DNA of 64,000 bases from Paludibacteraceae bacterium (GCA_018056165.1 JAGPGD010000001.1:49351-113350), one strand, 5' to 3'. Numbered from the stretch's first letter, positions 1 to 7,578 are shown. The notes: generated by a model from the sequence alone, not told the origin. Program-made: numbers and translations.

Positions 1-1
1 A

Positions 2-775
2 AATGGTGCTGATTATCTGGTAGTGTGTGGAACAACTGCTGAAACACCCACCTTAACTGAAGACGAAAAGGATGAACTGGCTCGTTTTGCTGTTCAACAA
101 AATGCAGGACGATTGCCAATTGTGCTGGGCATCGGTGGAAATAATACAAAAGCTGTAATAGAAAAGATTAAAACTACTGATTTATCGGGAATTGATGCCA
201 TATTATCTGTTGTTCCTTATTATAATAAACCTACGCAAGAAGGAATCTATCAACATTTTGCAAGTATAGCAAAAGCTTCGTCACTTCCCATCATTCTCTA
301 CAATGTTCCAGGCAGAACAAGCGTAAATATGACAGCAGAAACTACTTTGCGTTTGGCAAAAGATTTTCCAAACATTTGTGCAATAAAAGAAGCTTCAGGT
401 AACTTTGTTCAGATTGGTGAAATTATAAAAAACAAGCCTAAAGATTTTTTGGTAATTTCAGGCGATGATGGCGTTGCTTATCCGCTGATTACTATGGGAG
501 GCGTTGGTGTCATTTCAGTTATCGGAAATGCTTTTCCTGCTGAATTTAGTAAAATGGTACATCTGGCTTTACAGGGCGATTATGCAAGTGCACGACGAAT
601 TCATTATCGCTTTACAGAATTGTTTGATTTACTTTTTGTTGAAGGCAATCCTGCTGGTGTGAAAAGTATGCTGGCAGTTTTGGGAATGATAGAAAATAAA
701 TTACGATTACCATTGGTGCCTAATACGATTAAAACTTACGAAAAAATTCGCTCGGTGCTCAATCAGTTAAATTGA
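2..775 (+). CDS. dapA: 4-hydroxy-tetrahydrodipicolinate synthase, 5' end missing
   Basis: Condenses pyruvate with aspartate semialdehyde, the first committed step of lysine/diaminopimelate synthesis, in the cytoplasm. The reading frame is already open at base 2 (NGADYLVVCGTTAET), so the true start lies outside the window; about 36 N-terminal residues are missing if the protein has the usual ~293 residues. Visible landmarks of the TIM-barrel family are the GTTAET phosphate/pyruvate loop, YYNKP, the tyrosine in LYNVPGRTS, the Schiff-base lysine in CAIKEASG, and the GDDG segment near the middle. The frame ends at a TGA. It matches dapL and dapF near the other end of the window, which would continue the same pathway. 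Assignment is secure. Confidence 0.97.
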   Translation, partial: NGADYLVVCGTTAETPTLTEDEKDELARFAVQQNAGRLPIVLGIGGNNTKAVIEKIKTTDLSGIDAILSVVPYYNKPTQEGIYQHFASIAKASSLPIILYNVPGRTSVNMTAETTLRLAKDFPNICAIKEASGNFVQIGEIIKNKPKDFLVISGDDGVAYPLITMGGVGVISVIGNAFPAEFSKMVHLALQGDYASARRIHYRFTELFDLLFVEGNPAGVKSMLAVLGMIENKLRLPLVPNTIKTYEKIRSVLNQLN

Positions 776-844
776 AAAATTACAAAATTTTTTTCTCTTT
801 TTTCTGAATGGAAAAATAATTTGTCAGTATCTGTTTTTCCGCTC

Positions 845-875
845 GCTCCCGCCGATTTGTAATCGGTGGTTTGGT
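845..875 (+). repeat. REP-like hairpin, copy 1
   Basis: A 31 nt unit starting GCTCCCGCCGATTTG and ending GGTGGTTTGGT. The centre folds into a hairpin: CCGATT, loop TGT, AATCGG. It lies upstream of the HUH transposase and recurs six more times within 2.2 kb. Confidence 0.85.
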
Positions 876-879
876 CCCC

Positions 880-910
880 GCTCCCGCCGATTTGTAATCG
901 GTGGTTTGGT
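880..910 (+). repeat. REP-like hairpin, copy 2
   Basis: Same unit as copy 1. It forms the head of a ~78 nt block (880-957) that is repeated almost unchanged at 961-1038. Confidence 0.85.
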
Positions 911-960
911 CTGTAGAGCAAGAAATAGAGAGCAAATGTAAAAATGAATGCGAGAGCCTC

Positions 961-991
961 GCTCCCGCCGATTTGTAATCGGTGGTTTGGT
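961..991 (+). repeat. REP-like hairpin, copy 3
   Basis: Same unit, heading the second copy of the ~78 nt tandem block (961-1038). The two blocks differ at a handful of bases. Copy 3 is the closest upstream unit to the transposase start at 1067. Confidence 0.85.
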
Positions 992-1066
992 CTGAAGAGC
1001 AAGGAATAGAGAGCAAATGTAAAAATGAATGCGGAAGCATAAAAAGGAACAAGGAAACACATAAAC

Positions 1067-1594
1067 ATGAGCAGAAATTATAAATTTTATAATCCTGAAG
1101 GAATTTATTTTGTAAGTTTTGCTGTGAAGGAGTGGATTGATATATTCACAAGAAACGAGTATAAAGACGTAATCGTAGATAGTCTAATATTTTGTCAAAA
1201 GAATAAAGGATTAGAATTATTTGCATGGTGTATAATGACCAATCACGTTCATTTAATAATTAGAGCTAAAAAAGGTTATGCTTTGCAAGATATAATGCGT
1301 GATTTTAAAAAATTCACAAGCAAGAAAATAATAACAGCCATAAAAGAGAATCCACAAGAAAGCAGAAAAGAATGGTTGTTGGAAAAATTTTTAACAAAAG
1401 AAGGAATTCATTTTTGGGGGACAGACAATCATCCGATAGAATTGTGGAGTAACAGCGTCATAAGTCAAAAGTTGGATTATTTACATAATAATCCTGTAAA
1501 AGAAGGACTTGTATTTCGCGCCGAGCAATATGTTTACAGCAGTGCTGTTGATTATGCCGGAGGAAAAGGATTATTAGATATAATTCTGATATAA
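1067..1594 (+). CDS. REP-associated tyrosine transposase (RAYT, Y1/HUH family)
   Basis: A 175-residue HUH single-strand transposase of the IS200/REP-associated group, which nicks DNA at hairpins. The metal-binding HUH motif is NHVHLI at residues 59-64 within CIMTNHVHLII. The likely nucleophilic tyrosine is Y138 in KLDYLHNNPVKEGLV, followed by the family's YSSAVDYAG tail. It starts at ATG with REP hairpins 75 to 220 bp upstream in one orientation and an inverted REP copy 15 bp after its stop, the arrangement expected of a RAYT with its substrate repeats. Length is normal and the frame is intact, so it may be active. Two decayed pieces of its 3' half lie just downstream. Confidence 0.92.
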   Translation: MSRNYKFYNPEGIYFVSFAVKEWIDIFTRNEYKDVIVDSLIFCQKNKGLELFAWCIMTNHVHLIIRAKKGYALQDIMRDFKKFTSKKIITAIKENPQESRKEWLLEKFLTKEGIHFWGTDNHPIELWSNSVISQKLDYLHNNPVKEGLVFRAEQYVYSSAVDYAGGKGLLDIILI

Positions 1595-1608
1595 TTGCTT
1601 TAGCAAGC

Positions 1609-1636
1609 AAACCACCGATTACAAATCGGCGGGAGC
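1609..1636 (-). repeat. REP-like hairpin, copy 4 (inverted)
   Basis: The REP unit in opposite orientation (ACCACCGATTACAAATCGG, then CGGGAGC), just after the RAYT stop. With copies 1-3 it brackets the transposase as inverted repeats. Confidence 0.85.
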
Positions 1637-1669
1637 AAAGGCCTGAATAACGTTGACATTATCAACATT

Positions 1670-1725
1670 ATCATCCGATAGAAGAAGGACTTGTATTACG
1701 AGCATAATAGATTTATAGCGAATTT
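1670..1725 (+). pseudogene. RAYT remnant, internal piece
   Basis: The stretch reads CATCCGATAGAAG, then AAGGACTTGTATTACGAGC, and matches two nearby parts of the intact RAYT (the NHPIE and EGLVFRAEQ coding segments) with the DNA between them deleted. It carries stop codons and cannot be translated as a transposase. With the piece at 2008-2085 it appears to be one older RAYT copy interrupted by about 290 bp of other DNA. Confidence 0.6.
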
Positions 1726-2007
1726 TCCTTTCCAAATTTTGTAAAAAATGATCTAAAAGCCTATACCAATCGGCTTTTAAGAATATTCCAGTAAATTTAA
1801 TGTACGCAAGAAAAATACTATTTTTTTCTTCTAACAAAGTTATTTTATTGAATTTTTTTGTATGTTTGTAAAAAATAAAATAATGTTCAATATGTGATAA
1901 ACGACTAATAATTACACTGTAAGCAAGAAATTATTTTAAAAAAATATATTAAACAAATAATAATCAATTTGTTATATATAAAATATACTGCTTTTTGAAA
2001 GGGAAAT
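1726..2007. other. Non-coding AT-rich insert between RAYT remnants
   Basis: No convincing coding frame on either strand. It contains a small hairpin (AAAAGCC at 1755-1761 with GGCTTTT at 1772-1778) and long A/T runs. Its only notable property is that it separates two pieces of a decayed transposase copy. Confidence 0.4.
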
Positions 2008-2085
2008 CCGTTATAGCAGTGTTGTTGATGATGCCGGAGGAAAAGGATTATTAGATATAATTCTGATATAATTGCTTTAACAAGC
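2008..2085 (+). pseudogene. RAYT remnant, 3' end copy
   Basis: This piece is nearly identical to the last ~75 nt of the intact RAYT gene (AGCAGTGTTGTTGATGATGCC through the TAA region and the TTGCTTTAACAAGC spacer), and the same inverted REP copy follows it. It shows that the transposase-REP 3' unit has been duplicated locally. There is no start and no catalytic domain. Confidence 0.75.
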
Positions 2086-2113
2086 AAACCACCGATTACA
2101 AATCGGCGGGAGC
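2086..2113 (-). repeat. REP-like hairpin, copy 5 (inverted)
   Basis: Same inverted unit as copy 4, following the duplicated RAYT 3' remnant. The identical flanking bases on both sides show that the copy moved as part of a RAYT-plus-REP block. Confidence 0.85.
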
Positions 2114-2181
2114 AAAGGGGACTTTTGAATCCTATCGGAAACTGACAAATTAATGAAAGAATTTGATAAAATTGAGATTGA

Positions 2182-2878
2182 ATGATTCCTAATACTTTAG
2201 ATAATACAACTATTTCGCTTTTAAAAGATTTGGAAAAAGATTTTGATATTTCTTTCGAGCCAAAAAATATAGACTTTTGCGGAGTCTTTCAAAAAAATAA
2301 AAAAGCAACAATTTACTATAATCCAAAAAATGTTGATTCAGCCTCTATTGCTCATGAATTACTACATATTTGGCTAACACGATTCAATTATAGTATAGGA
2401 AATCATATTTATTTGACTTTTATATTCTGATAAAAAGTTGAATAAGGTTTTTAATAAATTCTTATGCGATTATATTACAAATTGTTGTAACCATTTTAAA
2501 ATGTATCCAAAATTTATTAATCTCGGCTATCAACCTGTTGATTTTCTTAAAAACAGTTTGGATGAAAAAGCATCGTTAAAGGATATAAAAAGGTTAAAAT
2601 TAAAGTTATTGGGGTCTTATAATTCAAAAGCCATAAATTTTTACATCGGTTCCTTGTTTTCCATATTAGCAGACCACGTTGAAAATGATTACACTCAACA
2701 TCATTCTTATTTGAAACAATTGGATTTTCAGTTATATACAATCGTTTCAGATTTTTGGAATAAATGGGAAAAATTTGATATTGAAAATATCGATGTAATT
2801 AATAATTCAGATTTAGATTTAATAAACAGCTTTATTGACAACATGAAAGAATGGATAAAAACTAAAAGGATTGTATAG
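2182..2878 (+). pseudogene. Frameshifted HExxH putative metalloprotein
   Basis: Two frames belong to one broken gene. The first (2182-2430) ends shortly after IAHELLHIW, a zinc-protease-type HExxH motif at about residue 59. The second, in a different frame, is open from about 2417 to 2878 and gives a helical region of about 150 residues (LNKVFNKFLCDYITNCC onward). A small shift near 2415-2428 would join them into a protein of ~230 residues. I do not recognise the family; the HExxH region resembles ImmA/IrrE-type or related domains only loosely. An 11-codon frame with its own ATG at 2153 overlaps the first ATG and may be the tail of another truncated gene. The neighbourhood (RAYT, REPs) is accessory DNA. 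A sequencing error is an alternative explanation. Confidence 0.5.
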
Positions 2879-2920
2879 TTCATGCTTCACAGCCATACAC
2901 ATTTCCAAGTTGTACACCCT

Positions 2921-2951
2921 CTCCCGCCGGATTTGTAACCGGTGGTTTGGT
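2921..2951 (+). repeat. REP-like hairpin, copy 6 with paired changes
   Basis: A variant unit in which both arms changed together: CCGG on the left and CCGG on the right instead of CCGA/TCGG. The hairpin is therefore kept, which argues that the fold rather than the sequence is maintained. Confidence 0.8.
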
Positions 2952-2964
2952 CTGTAGAGCGCTC

Positions 2965-2995
2965 GCTCCCGCCAATTTGTAATCGGTGGTTTGGT
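2965..2995 (+). repeat. REP-like hairpin, copy 7
   Basis: A unit with one arm change (GCCAATTTG), 14 bp after copy 6. It is followed by the same CTGTAGAGCAAGAAA spacer seen after copies 2 and 3. Confidence 0.8.
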
Positions 2996-3011
2996 CTGTA
3001 GAGCAAGAAAG

Positions 3012-3048
3012 GTAGAAAAGCAAATGTAGAAAAGCAAATGTAGAAAAG
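3012..3048 (+). repeat. 14-bp tandem repeat
   Basis: The unit GTAGAAAAGCAAAT occurs twice in full plus a partial third copy, immediately after REP copy 7. It seems to be a local expansion of the spacer that follows other REP copies (AGAGAGCAAATGTAAAAATG). Confidence 0.6.
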
Positions 3049-3076
3049 AATACAAGAGCACCAAAAGAAAGAAGAA

Positions 3077-3290
3077 AAACCCTGTTCGACGTAGCCTCAA
3101 GACTACGTCGAATTAAAAATAAAATCTCCAGATTTTCAACATTGCTTATAATAAGCGAATAAAATTGGATTCTGCTGTTATGTTCCTTGTTATGAAGGTT
3201 GTAAGCAAAATAAGGTTTAAAAAAATAACGTCACAACAATATGCTTTGGAACGACATGAGCCGGTAAGCCGAAAAAAAGAGAAAGCAAGT
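3077..3290 (+). repeat. Long intergenic repeat, left copy beside rarA
   Basis: Begins with a hairpin (TTCGACGTAG at 3085-3094 pairing with CTACGTCGAA at 3103-3112), then AATTAAAAATAAAATCTCC, then a looser part with TTGTTATGAAGGTTG, AAAATAAGGTTT and GAGCCGGTAAGCCGAAAA. The same order of elements occurs at 4747-4945 on the other side of rarA. No coding frame. Confidence 0.7.
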
Positions 3291-3293
3291 TTT

Positions 3294-4565
3294 TTATTTT
3301 TCATATCGATTTTTCCACAATTGTTGAAGATAATCTGCCAACTTTTTTTCTGCTGGATTTTCCTGAGATTTCCAAATGCTTTCGTCGGCAAGTTCATCGG
3401 GTAAATATTGCTGATGTACAAAATGATTAGGAAAATCATGTGGATACAAGTAATCTTTTCCATAACCAATTTTTTTCATCAAGTCGGTAGGTGCATTTCG
3501 TAAATGCAAAGGGACAGGTAAATTGCCAGTTTTTTTAACTAAATTTTGAGCTTCATCAATGGCAAGATAAGCTGAATTGCTTTTGGGTGAAGAAGCCAGA
3601 TAAATGGTCGTTTCGGCCAAAATAAGTCTTCCTTCGGGCCAGCCAATTTTTTGCATAGCATCGAAACAGGCATTGGCTAATAATAAAGCATTGGGGTTTG
3701 CCAGACCAATATCTTCAGAAGCAGCAATCAATAATCGTCGAGCAATAAAAAGAGGATCTTCACCACCTTCTATCATGCGTGCCAACCAATAAATAGCAGC
3801 ATCTGGATCGCTTCCACGAATAGATTTGATAAATGCCGAAATAATATCGTAGTGCAATTCACCGTTTTTATCGTAAGCAATAGGATTTTCCTGTAAACAT
3901 TCAATAACTGCTTGATTTGTTATATGTACAGGATCTTCTGGTTCTGCGGCGACAATCAATTCAATGATATTAAATAATTTACGAGCATCACCGCCAGCAA
4001 ATCTTAATAAAGCTTCTGTTTCATCCATTTCAATTTTTCTCTTTTTTAATATTTCATCAGTAGAAATAGCTCGATTAGCTAACAGAAGCAAATTATCAGC
4101 ACTTAACGGCTTTAAAATATATACTTGACAGCGAGAAAGAAGAGGAGTAATAATTTCAAACGAAGGATTTTCTGTGGTAGCTCCAATCAACGTTATGGTG
4201 CCATTTTCAACCGCCCCTAACAAGGCATCTTGTTGCGATTTGCTAAAACGGTGAATTTCATCAATAAAAAGAATAGGGTTTCCTGAAGGAAATAATTTAT
4301 TGTTTTTGGCTTTTTCGATGATTTCCCTGACTTCTTTTACACCTGAATTAATGGCACTCAGTGAATAAAAAGGTCTATTCAATTGATTTGCAATAATTCG
4401 TGCGAGCGTAGTTTTTCCTACTCCAGGCGGACCCCATAAAATAAAAGAAGCAAGGTGCCCCGACTCGATCATTTGTCGCAAAATAGCATTTTCACCTACC
4501 AAATGTTCTTGCCCTACAAATTGATCCAGTGTTTTTGGGCGTAATCGTTCTGCTAAAGGCTGCAT
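3294..4565 (-). CDS. rarA: Replication-associated recombination protein A (AAA+ ATPase)
   Basis: A 423-residue AAA+ ATPase of the RarA/MgsA/WRNIP1 family, which acts at stalled replication forks together with SSB and clamp-loader-like partners. Walker A is GPPGVGKT at residues 45-52, Walker B LFIDEIHRF at about 99-107, sensor 1 GATTENPS near 129. The C-terminal tetramerisation part (AIYWLARMIEGGEDPLFIARR, then ASEDIGLANP) is present, and the length is normal. It starts at ATG 4565, with a TAnnTTTG promoter element about 25 bp upstream. It is a single-gene unit between two direct copies of an intergenic repeat. Confidence 0.96.
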   Translation of the reverse strand: MQPLAERLRPKTLDQFVGQEHLVGENAILRQMIESGHLASFILWGPPGVGKTTLARIIANQLNRPFYSLSAINSGVKEVREIIEKAKNNKLFPSGNPILFIDEIHRFSKSQQDALLGAVENGTITLIGATTENPSFEIITPLLSRCQVYILKPLSADNLLLLANRAISTDEILKKRKIEMDETEALLRFAGGDARKLFNIIELIVAAEPEDPVHITNQAVIECLQENPIAYDKNGELHYDIISAFIKSIRGSDPDAAIYWLARMIEGGEDPLFIARRLLIAASEDIGLANPNALLLANACFDAMQKIGWPEGRLILAETTIYLASSPKSNSAYLAIDEAQNLVKKTGNLPVPLHLRNAPTDLMKKIGYGKDYLYPHDFPNHFVHQQYLPDELADESIWKSQENPAEKKLADYLQQLWKNRYEK

Positions 4566-4590
4566 GAAAATCTGTTTTGAATTACTATCA

Positions 4591-4598
4591 CAAATTTA
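4591..4598 (-). promoter_or_regulatory. -7 promoter element of rarA
   Basis: On the minus strand this reads TAAATTTG, a full match to the Bacteroidota -7 consensus TAnnTTTG, 25 bp before the rarA ATG. No clear -33 TTG was seen. Confidence 0.5.
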
Positions 4599-4746
4599 GC
4601 TCTAAATTTTTGATTTTTTGACTTTTCAGTTGAAAAATTCATGAAGTTTATAGTTTTTGAGTTGGCAAGTTATGAGATTCAAGGTTGCGAGTTTCGAGTA
4701 GAAATATTTTTGAGAAGTGTTCGCGTAGCCTTTTGACTTTGTCGCC

Positions 4747-4945
4747 CCACCGTTCGGCGTAGCCTCAAGGCTACGTCGAATTAAAAATAAAATCTCCAGA
4801 TTTTCAATAAGGTAATAAGGTTTTGGATGGTAGGAAGATTTGCCTGTTATTAAGGTTAACGGTAAAATAAGGTTTAGTAAATGAATGTATCGAAAAATGA
4901 TGTTTTTTTGAATTGACCTTGTCCGGTGAGCCGAAAAATAAGAGA
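4747..4945 (+). repeat. Long intergenic repeat, right copy beside rarA
   Basis: Second copy of the element at 3077-3290, same orientation. Its hairpin (TTCGGCGTAGCC, TCAA, GGCTACGTCGAA; 4753-4780) is a 12 bp stem with one G-T pair. It is followed by the shared AATTAAAAATAAAATCTCC block, TAATAAGGTT, TGTTATTAAGGTT, AAAATAAGGTTT and CCGGTGAGCCGAAAA. The AAGGTT part also occurs as an inverted pair at 44.1-44.3 kb. Confidence 0.7.
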
Positions 4946-5058
4946 AGTTGGCGTTAAAAAATCTTCTCTGTTTGAGCGACGGAGGAGCGAGTTTAGAAGA
5001 TTTTAGCCAACGAACGCCCATTTTTCGAACGAAGCGGGCACAGTCTTGACGTTTTTTG

Positions 5059-5090
5059 CTTACTTTTTTATGTCAAGATAAAAAAGTAAG
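5059..5090 (+). repeat. 13-bp perfect hairpin before the RHS array
   Basis: CTTACTTTTTTAT, loop GTCAAG, ATAAAAAAGTAAG: a perfect 13 bp stem. On the plus strand it is not followed by a T-run, so a simple terminator is not indicated. The stretch 4945-5140 around it has no coding frame. Confidence 0.6.
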
Positions 5091-5252
5091 CGGGGTTTGG
5101 GGCAACGCCCCATAAAAATGATTTCTAAAATAAAAACATTGATTGGGTGTGATTTTTTGCAAGCAAAGCGAACAAATTCGAGAGGCAATCACATTTCATT
5201 TTATTATAAGAAATTACCTTCTTAAAAAAATATCAATTCAAATAAAAAATGT

Positions 5253-5260
5253 TATTTTTG
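5253..5260 (+). promoter_or_regulatory. -7 promoter-like element before RHS cassette 1
   Basis: TATTTTTG matches TAnnTTTG. It lies 24 bp before the RHS homology begins (about 5284) and 50 bp before the first ATG of the RHS part. If real, it would let cassette 1 and its immunity gene be transcribed without a full-length rhs gene. Confidence 0.35.
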
Positions 5261-5310
5261 TAAAGTATCTTGGATACAAAAAAAAATACAACGGCAAGGA
5301 GTTTGTTGAG

Positions 5311-6099
5311 ATGCACGGTTACGACACGTACGATTACGGAGCACGAGGAATGTATCCCGCTATTATGCGATTCACCACCCTTGATCCGCTGGCAGAGAAA
5401 TACTATTCCATCAGTCCGTATGCGTATTGTGGGGATAATCCGATAATGAGAATTGATCCGGATGGAATGGATTGGTTTTATCACTCTATTGATGGCAAAT
5501 CAGACCCAACCTGGATTTGGCACGAAGGCCATTCATATAATACAGGTGTTAAAGATAGTAATGGTAAAGAAGTTGTTTTACAGGGACAAGAAGCTGTAGT
5601 AATTTTTAATGGTTCGACTGATGAAAAATTAGGAGAAGGGCAAAATATGTACGGGAAAGATGCAAAGCTTGCAGATGTAATTGTTTATGGACCTGGAGGG
5701 GAAGATGATATTCAGCATTATAAAGGATATACCATGAGTTCTGATCCAACAAAATTTGGCGTTGTAGCAAATGGAGACTACACGGTTAATAGATTAAAAC
5801 CCAAAGAGCAGCTCGGTCCCTATGGCTCAGATTTAGTTTTAGAAGATAGATTTAATACGAAAATTCCAGCAATGAATAATTATAATCCTGCATATCCGGA
5901 TAGAAATCCTGGTTATTTAACAAATGTTTTTATACATAGAGCTAATAATAATGGTTGGGCTGGTTGGAGGTATGACAAAAATGGAATTCTTCGAGCAGTT
6001 TCTCAAGGTTGTTTACTAATAGCCCCAAATCAATGGAATAAGTTTCATAATCAGTTAAAAATTGTTAATTCATTTTTATTACAATTAAGGCGAAAATAA
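5311..6099 (+). CDS. Orphan RHS cassette 1: RHS core end plus L,D-transpeptidase-like tip
   Basis: The RHS-associated core (GYDTYDYGARGMY, FTTLDPLAEKYYSISPYAYC, RIDPDGMDW) is followed by a unique domain of about 210 residues. RHS homology starts at about 5284 and the frame is open back to about 5143; I chose the first ATG inside the homologous part, but the start is uncertain. The tip ends with a histidine in NVFIHRANNN and, about 20 residues later, SQGCLLI. A His followed by S-x-G-C is the active-site layout of L,D-transpeptidase (YkuD) and DUF5675-like enzymes, which act on peptidoglycan; this is a motif-level inference. The next gene starts 2 bp after the stop. The upstream RHS barrel and export domains are missing, so the product is not a complete RHS protein. 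Confidence 0.75.
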   Translation: MHGYDTYDYGARGMYPAIMRFTTLDPLAEKYYSISPYAYCGDNPIMRIDPDGMDWFYHSIDGKSDPTWIWHEGHSYNTGVKDSNGKEVVLQGQEAVVIFNGSTDEKLGEGQNMYGKDAKLADVIVYGPGGEDDIQHYKGYTMSSDPTKFGVVANGDYTVNRLKPKEQLGPYGSDLVLEDRFNTKIPAMNNYNPAYPDRNPGYLTNVFIHRANNNGWAGWRYDKNGILRAVSQGCLLIAPNQWNKFHNQLKIVNSFLLQLRRK

Positions 6100-6101
6100 T
6101 C

Positions 6102-6617
6102 ATGAAATATAAATTGTTATTTTGGATTTTATGTCCCCTTTTATTATTGAGTCAAAACAAGAAAGATATCAATCCTTGTAATTGTGGTGCTGTATTATTA
6201 AACAAACAGCAACAAGTGCCTTTGTTAGACAATAAAGGAAACATAATTAGTTATATTATGGATGATACAATTAAGGAAGATTATTTTGGTATTTTTATTT
6301 TCAAAATATCTCATAATTTAGCTTATGTAAGTGCTTCAGCAACTCTTTATGATACAATTCCTCGTAAGGGTTGGATTCAAACCAAGTATCTTGGCATTTA
6401 TCCAAGCAGTTCTTTTAAAATTAATCTTTATAGTAAGCCTGATATAAAATCCAAAATTAAATCTCAGATTAATAAACCAGAATATTATCCATTTAATATC
6501 ATAGATTGTAAAGGTAATTGGCTATATGTAAAATATTTAGATGCTGACAATAAGTATAAAGAAGGTTGGTTATCTCCTCATGATCAGTGTTCAAATCCAT
6601 ATTCAACATGCAATTAA
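6102..6617 (+). CDS. Candidate immunity protein 1, exported, SH3-like
   Basis: A 171-residue protein starting 2 bp after cassette 1. Residues 1-18 form a signal peptide (MKYKLLFWILCPLLLLSQ). The mature part has a bacterial SH3-like look: GWIQTKYLGIYP, then NLYSKPDIKSKIKSQI, then GNWLYVKYLDADNKYKEGWLS, the typical SH3b strand pattern found in proteins that bind cell-wall peptides. Three cysteine pairs (CNCG, IIDC, DQCS/STCN) suggest disulphides and fit a periplasmic location. The position directly behind a toxin-like RHS tip makes it the probable immunity protein. An exported SH3-like protein would suit a toxin that modifies peptidoglycan. Confidence 0.65.
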   Translation: MKYKLLFWILCPLLLLSQNKKDINPCNCGAVLLNKQQQVPLLDNKGNIISYIMDDTIKEDYFGIFIFKISHNLAYVSASATLYDTIPRKGWIQTKYLGIYPSSSFKINLYSKPDIKSKIKSQINKPEYYPFNIIDCKGNWLYVKYLDADNKYKEGWLSPHDQCSNPYSTCN

Positions 6618-6636
6618 ATTAAAATAAAACAAAAAA

Positions 6637-7575
6637 GTATGGCGAGCCAACACTAATACCACCGTTCAGTGTACGCAGTATTACGCGAGCGGTTTGCCGT
6701 GGGCAACGAGTTCAAATGATAATCCGGGACTTCAGCCTTATAAATACCACAGCAAGGAGTTTGTTGAGATACATGGTTACGACACGTACGATTACGGAGC
6801 ACGAGGAATGTATTCTGCCCTTATGCGGTTCACCACCCCTGATCCGCTGGCAGAGAAATACTATTCCATCAGTCCGTATGCGTATTGTGGGAATAATCCG
6901 GTAATAAGAATTGATCCGGATGGAATGGATTGGTATAGAAATGATGAGACAGGAGCCACTTTTTGGCAAAAAGGGAATGCTAATTTTGTTAACTATAATG
7001 ATCAAAAATATAGGAATATTGGAGAAACTTATAGTCAATATATTGATGCTACTAGAGTTGATTATAATCAAAATGAAGTAGTTGAAGTGTCTGATGCAAG
7101 TCCTCGTTTTAATTTGGAAGGAGGAGAATATATTCCTAAAATTATTACGACTGATGATGGCACAAAAGTAAGTGTAACATTTAATTATAATAGTCCAACT
7201 GGGGGGAAAGGCGATAAAGCACTTTCAAAAGATGCTGTAAGTCTACTTATTATAGGTGTTAATGAAGCTAATAATTCTGGAGCAGGTATTAAGTCTATTG
7301 ATGTTTCAACTACAACAACAGGAACCCATTCTAGTTCAAAAAGCCTTCACTATGTTGCAAATGGAGCAAGTGCATTTGACATAGATGCCATTAATGGAAT
7401 AGCTGTCAAAGATTATAACTCTCACAATAGAGTTGATGCTTTTCAAAATGGCATGAAAGAAAATTTTAATTTATATGAGAATTATGGTCCTAATATACAA
7501 GAAAAAGGGGGAATTAAAATAAATATTTCTGGACACGATAATCATATTCACGGTTCAACTAAGAAAAGGAGGTGA
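6637..7575 (+). CDS. Orphan RHS cassette 2: RHS core end plus M15/LAS-like peptidase tip
   Basis: The homologous frame begins at about 6637 (VWRANTNTTVQ) with a stop at 6625. TTG at 6694 is a possible start, because the ATG used in other cassettes is mutated to ATA (EIHGYD). The core is almost identical in DNA to cassette 1; I count about a dozen differences over ~180 nt. The C-terminal domain holds SLHYVANGASAFDID and, near the end, SGHDNHIHGS. A His spaced before an Asp, with a later H-x-H, matches the zinc ligands of LAS/M15 peptidases, which cut D-Ala-containing cell-wall peptides. This is inference from motifs. The frame is intact to its stop, 3 bp before the next gene. Without a start in the conserved position it may be silent unless recombined. 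Confidence 0.72.
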   Translation, partial: VWRANTNTTVQCTQYYASGLPWATSSNDNPGLQPYKYHSKEFVEIHGYDTYDYGARGMYSALMRFTTPDPLAEKYYSISPYAYCGNNPVIRIDPDGMDWYRNDETGATFWQKGNANFVNYNDQKYRNIGETYSQYIDATRVDYNQNEVVEVSDASPRFNLEGGEYIPKIITTDDGTKVSVTFNYNSPTGGKGDKALSKDAVSLLIIGVNEANNSGAGIKSIDVSTTTTGTHSSSKSLHYVANGASAFDIDAINGIAVKDYNSHNRVDAFQNGMKENFNLYENYGPNIQEKGGIKINISGHDNHIHGSTKKRR

Positions 7576-7578
7576 TTT

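Noticed and set aside
845..1040. Possible CRISPR array (three ~30-nt repeats with spacers)
   Set aside because: The spacings are unequal (35 and 81 nt), the longer block is duplicated together with its spacer, and the same units occur inverted around a RAYT gene; no cas genes.
763..1068. Minus-strand frames over the REP repeats
   Set aside because: They only translate the hairpin repeats (TKPPITNRRER-type periodic peptides) and have no conserved features.
4626..5021. 131-codon minus-strand frame upstream of rarA
   Set aside because: It spans the intergenic repeat and its hairpin; the composition is not protein-like and it has no start context.
5143..5310. Extending RHS cassette 1 back to 5143
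   Set aside because: The residues before GYKKKYNGKEF show no RHS similarity and a promoter-like element lies inside; kept only as an open frame.
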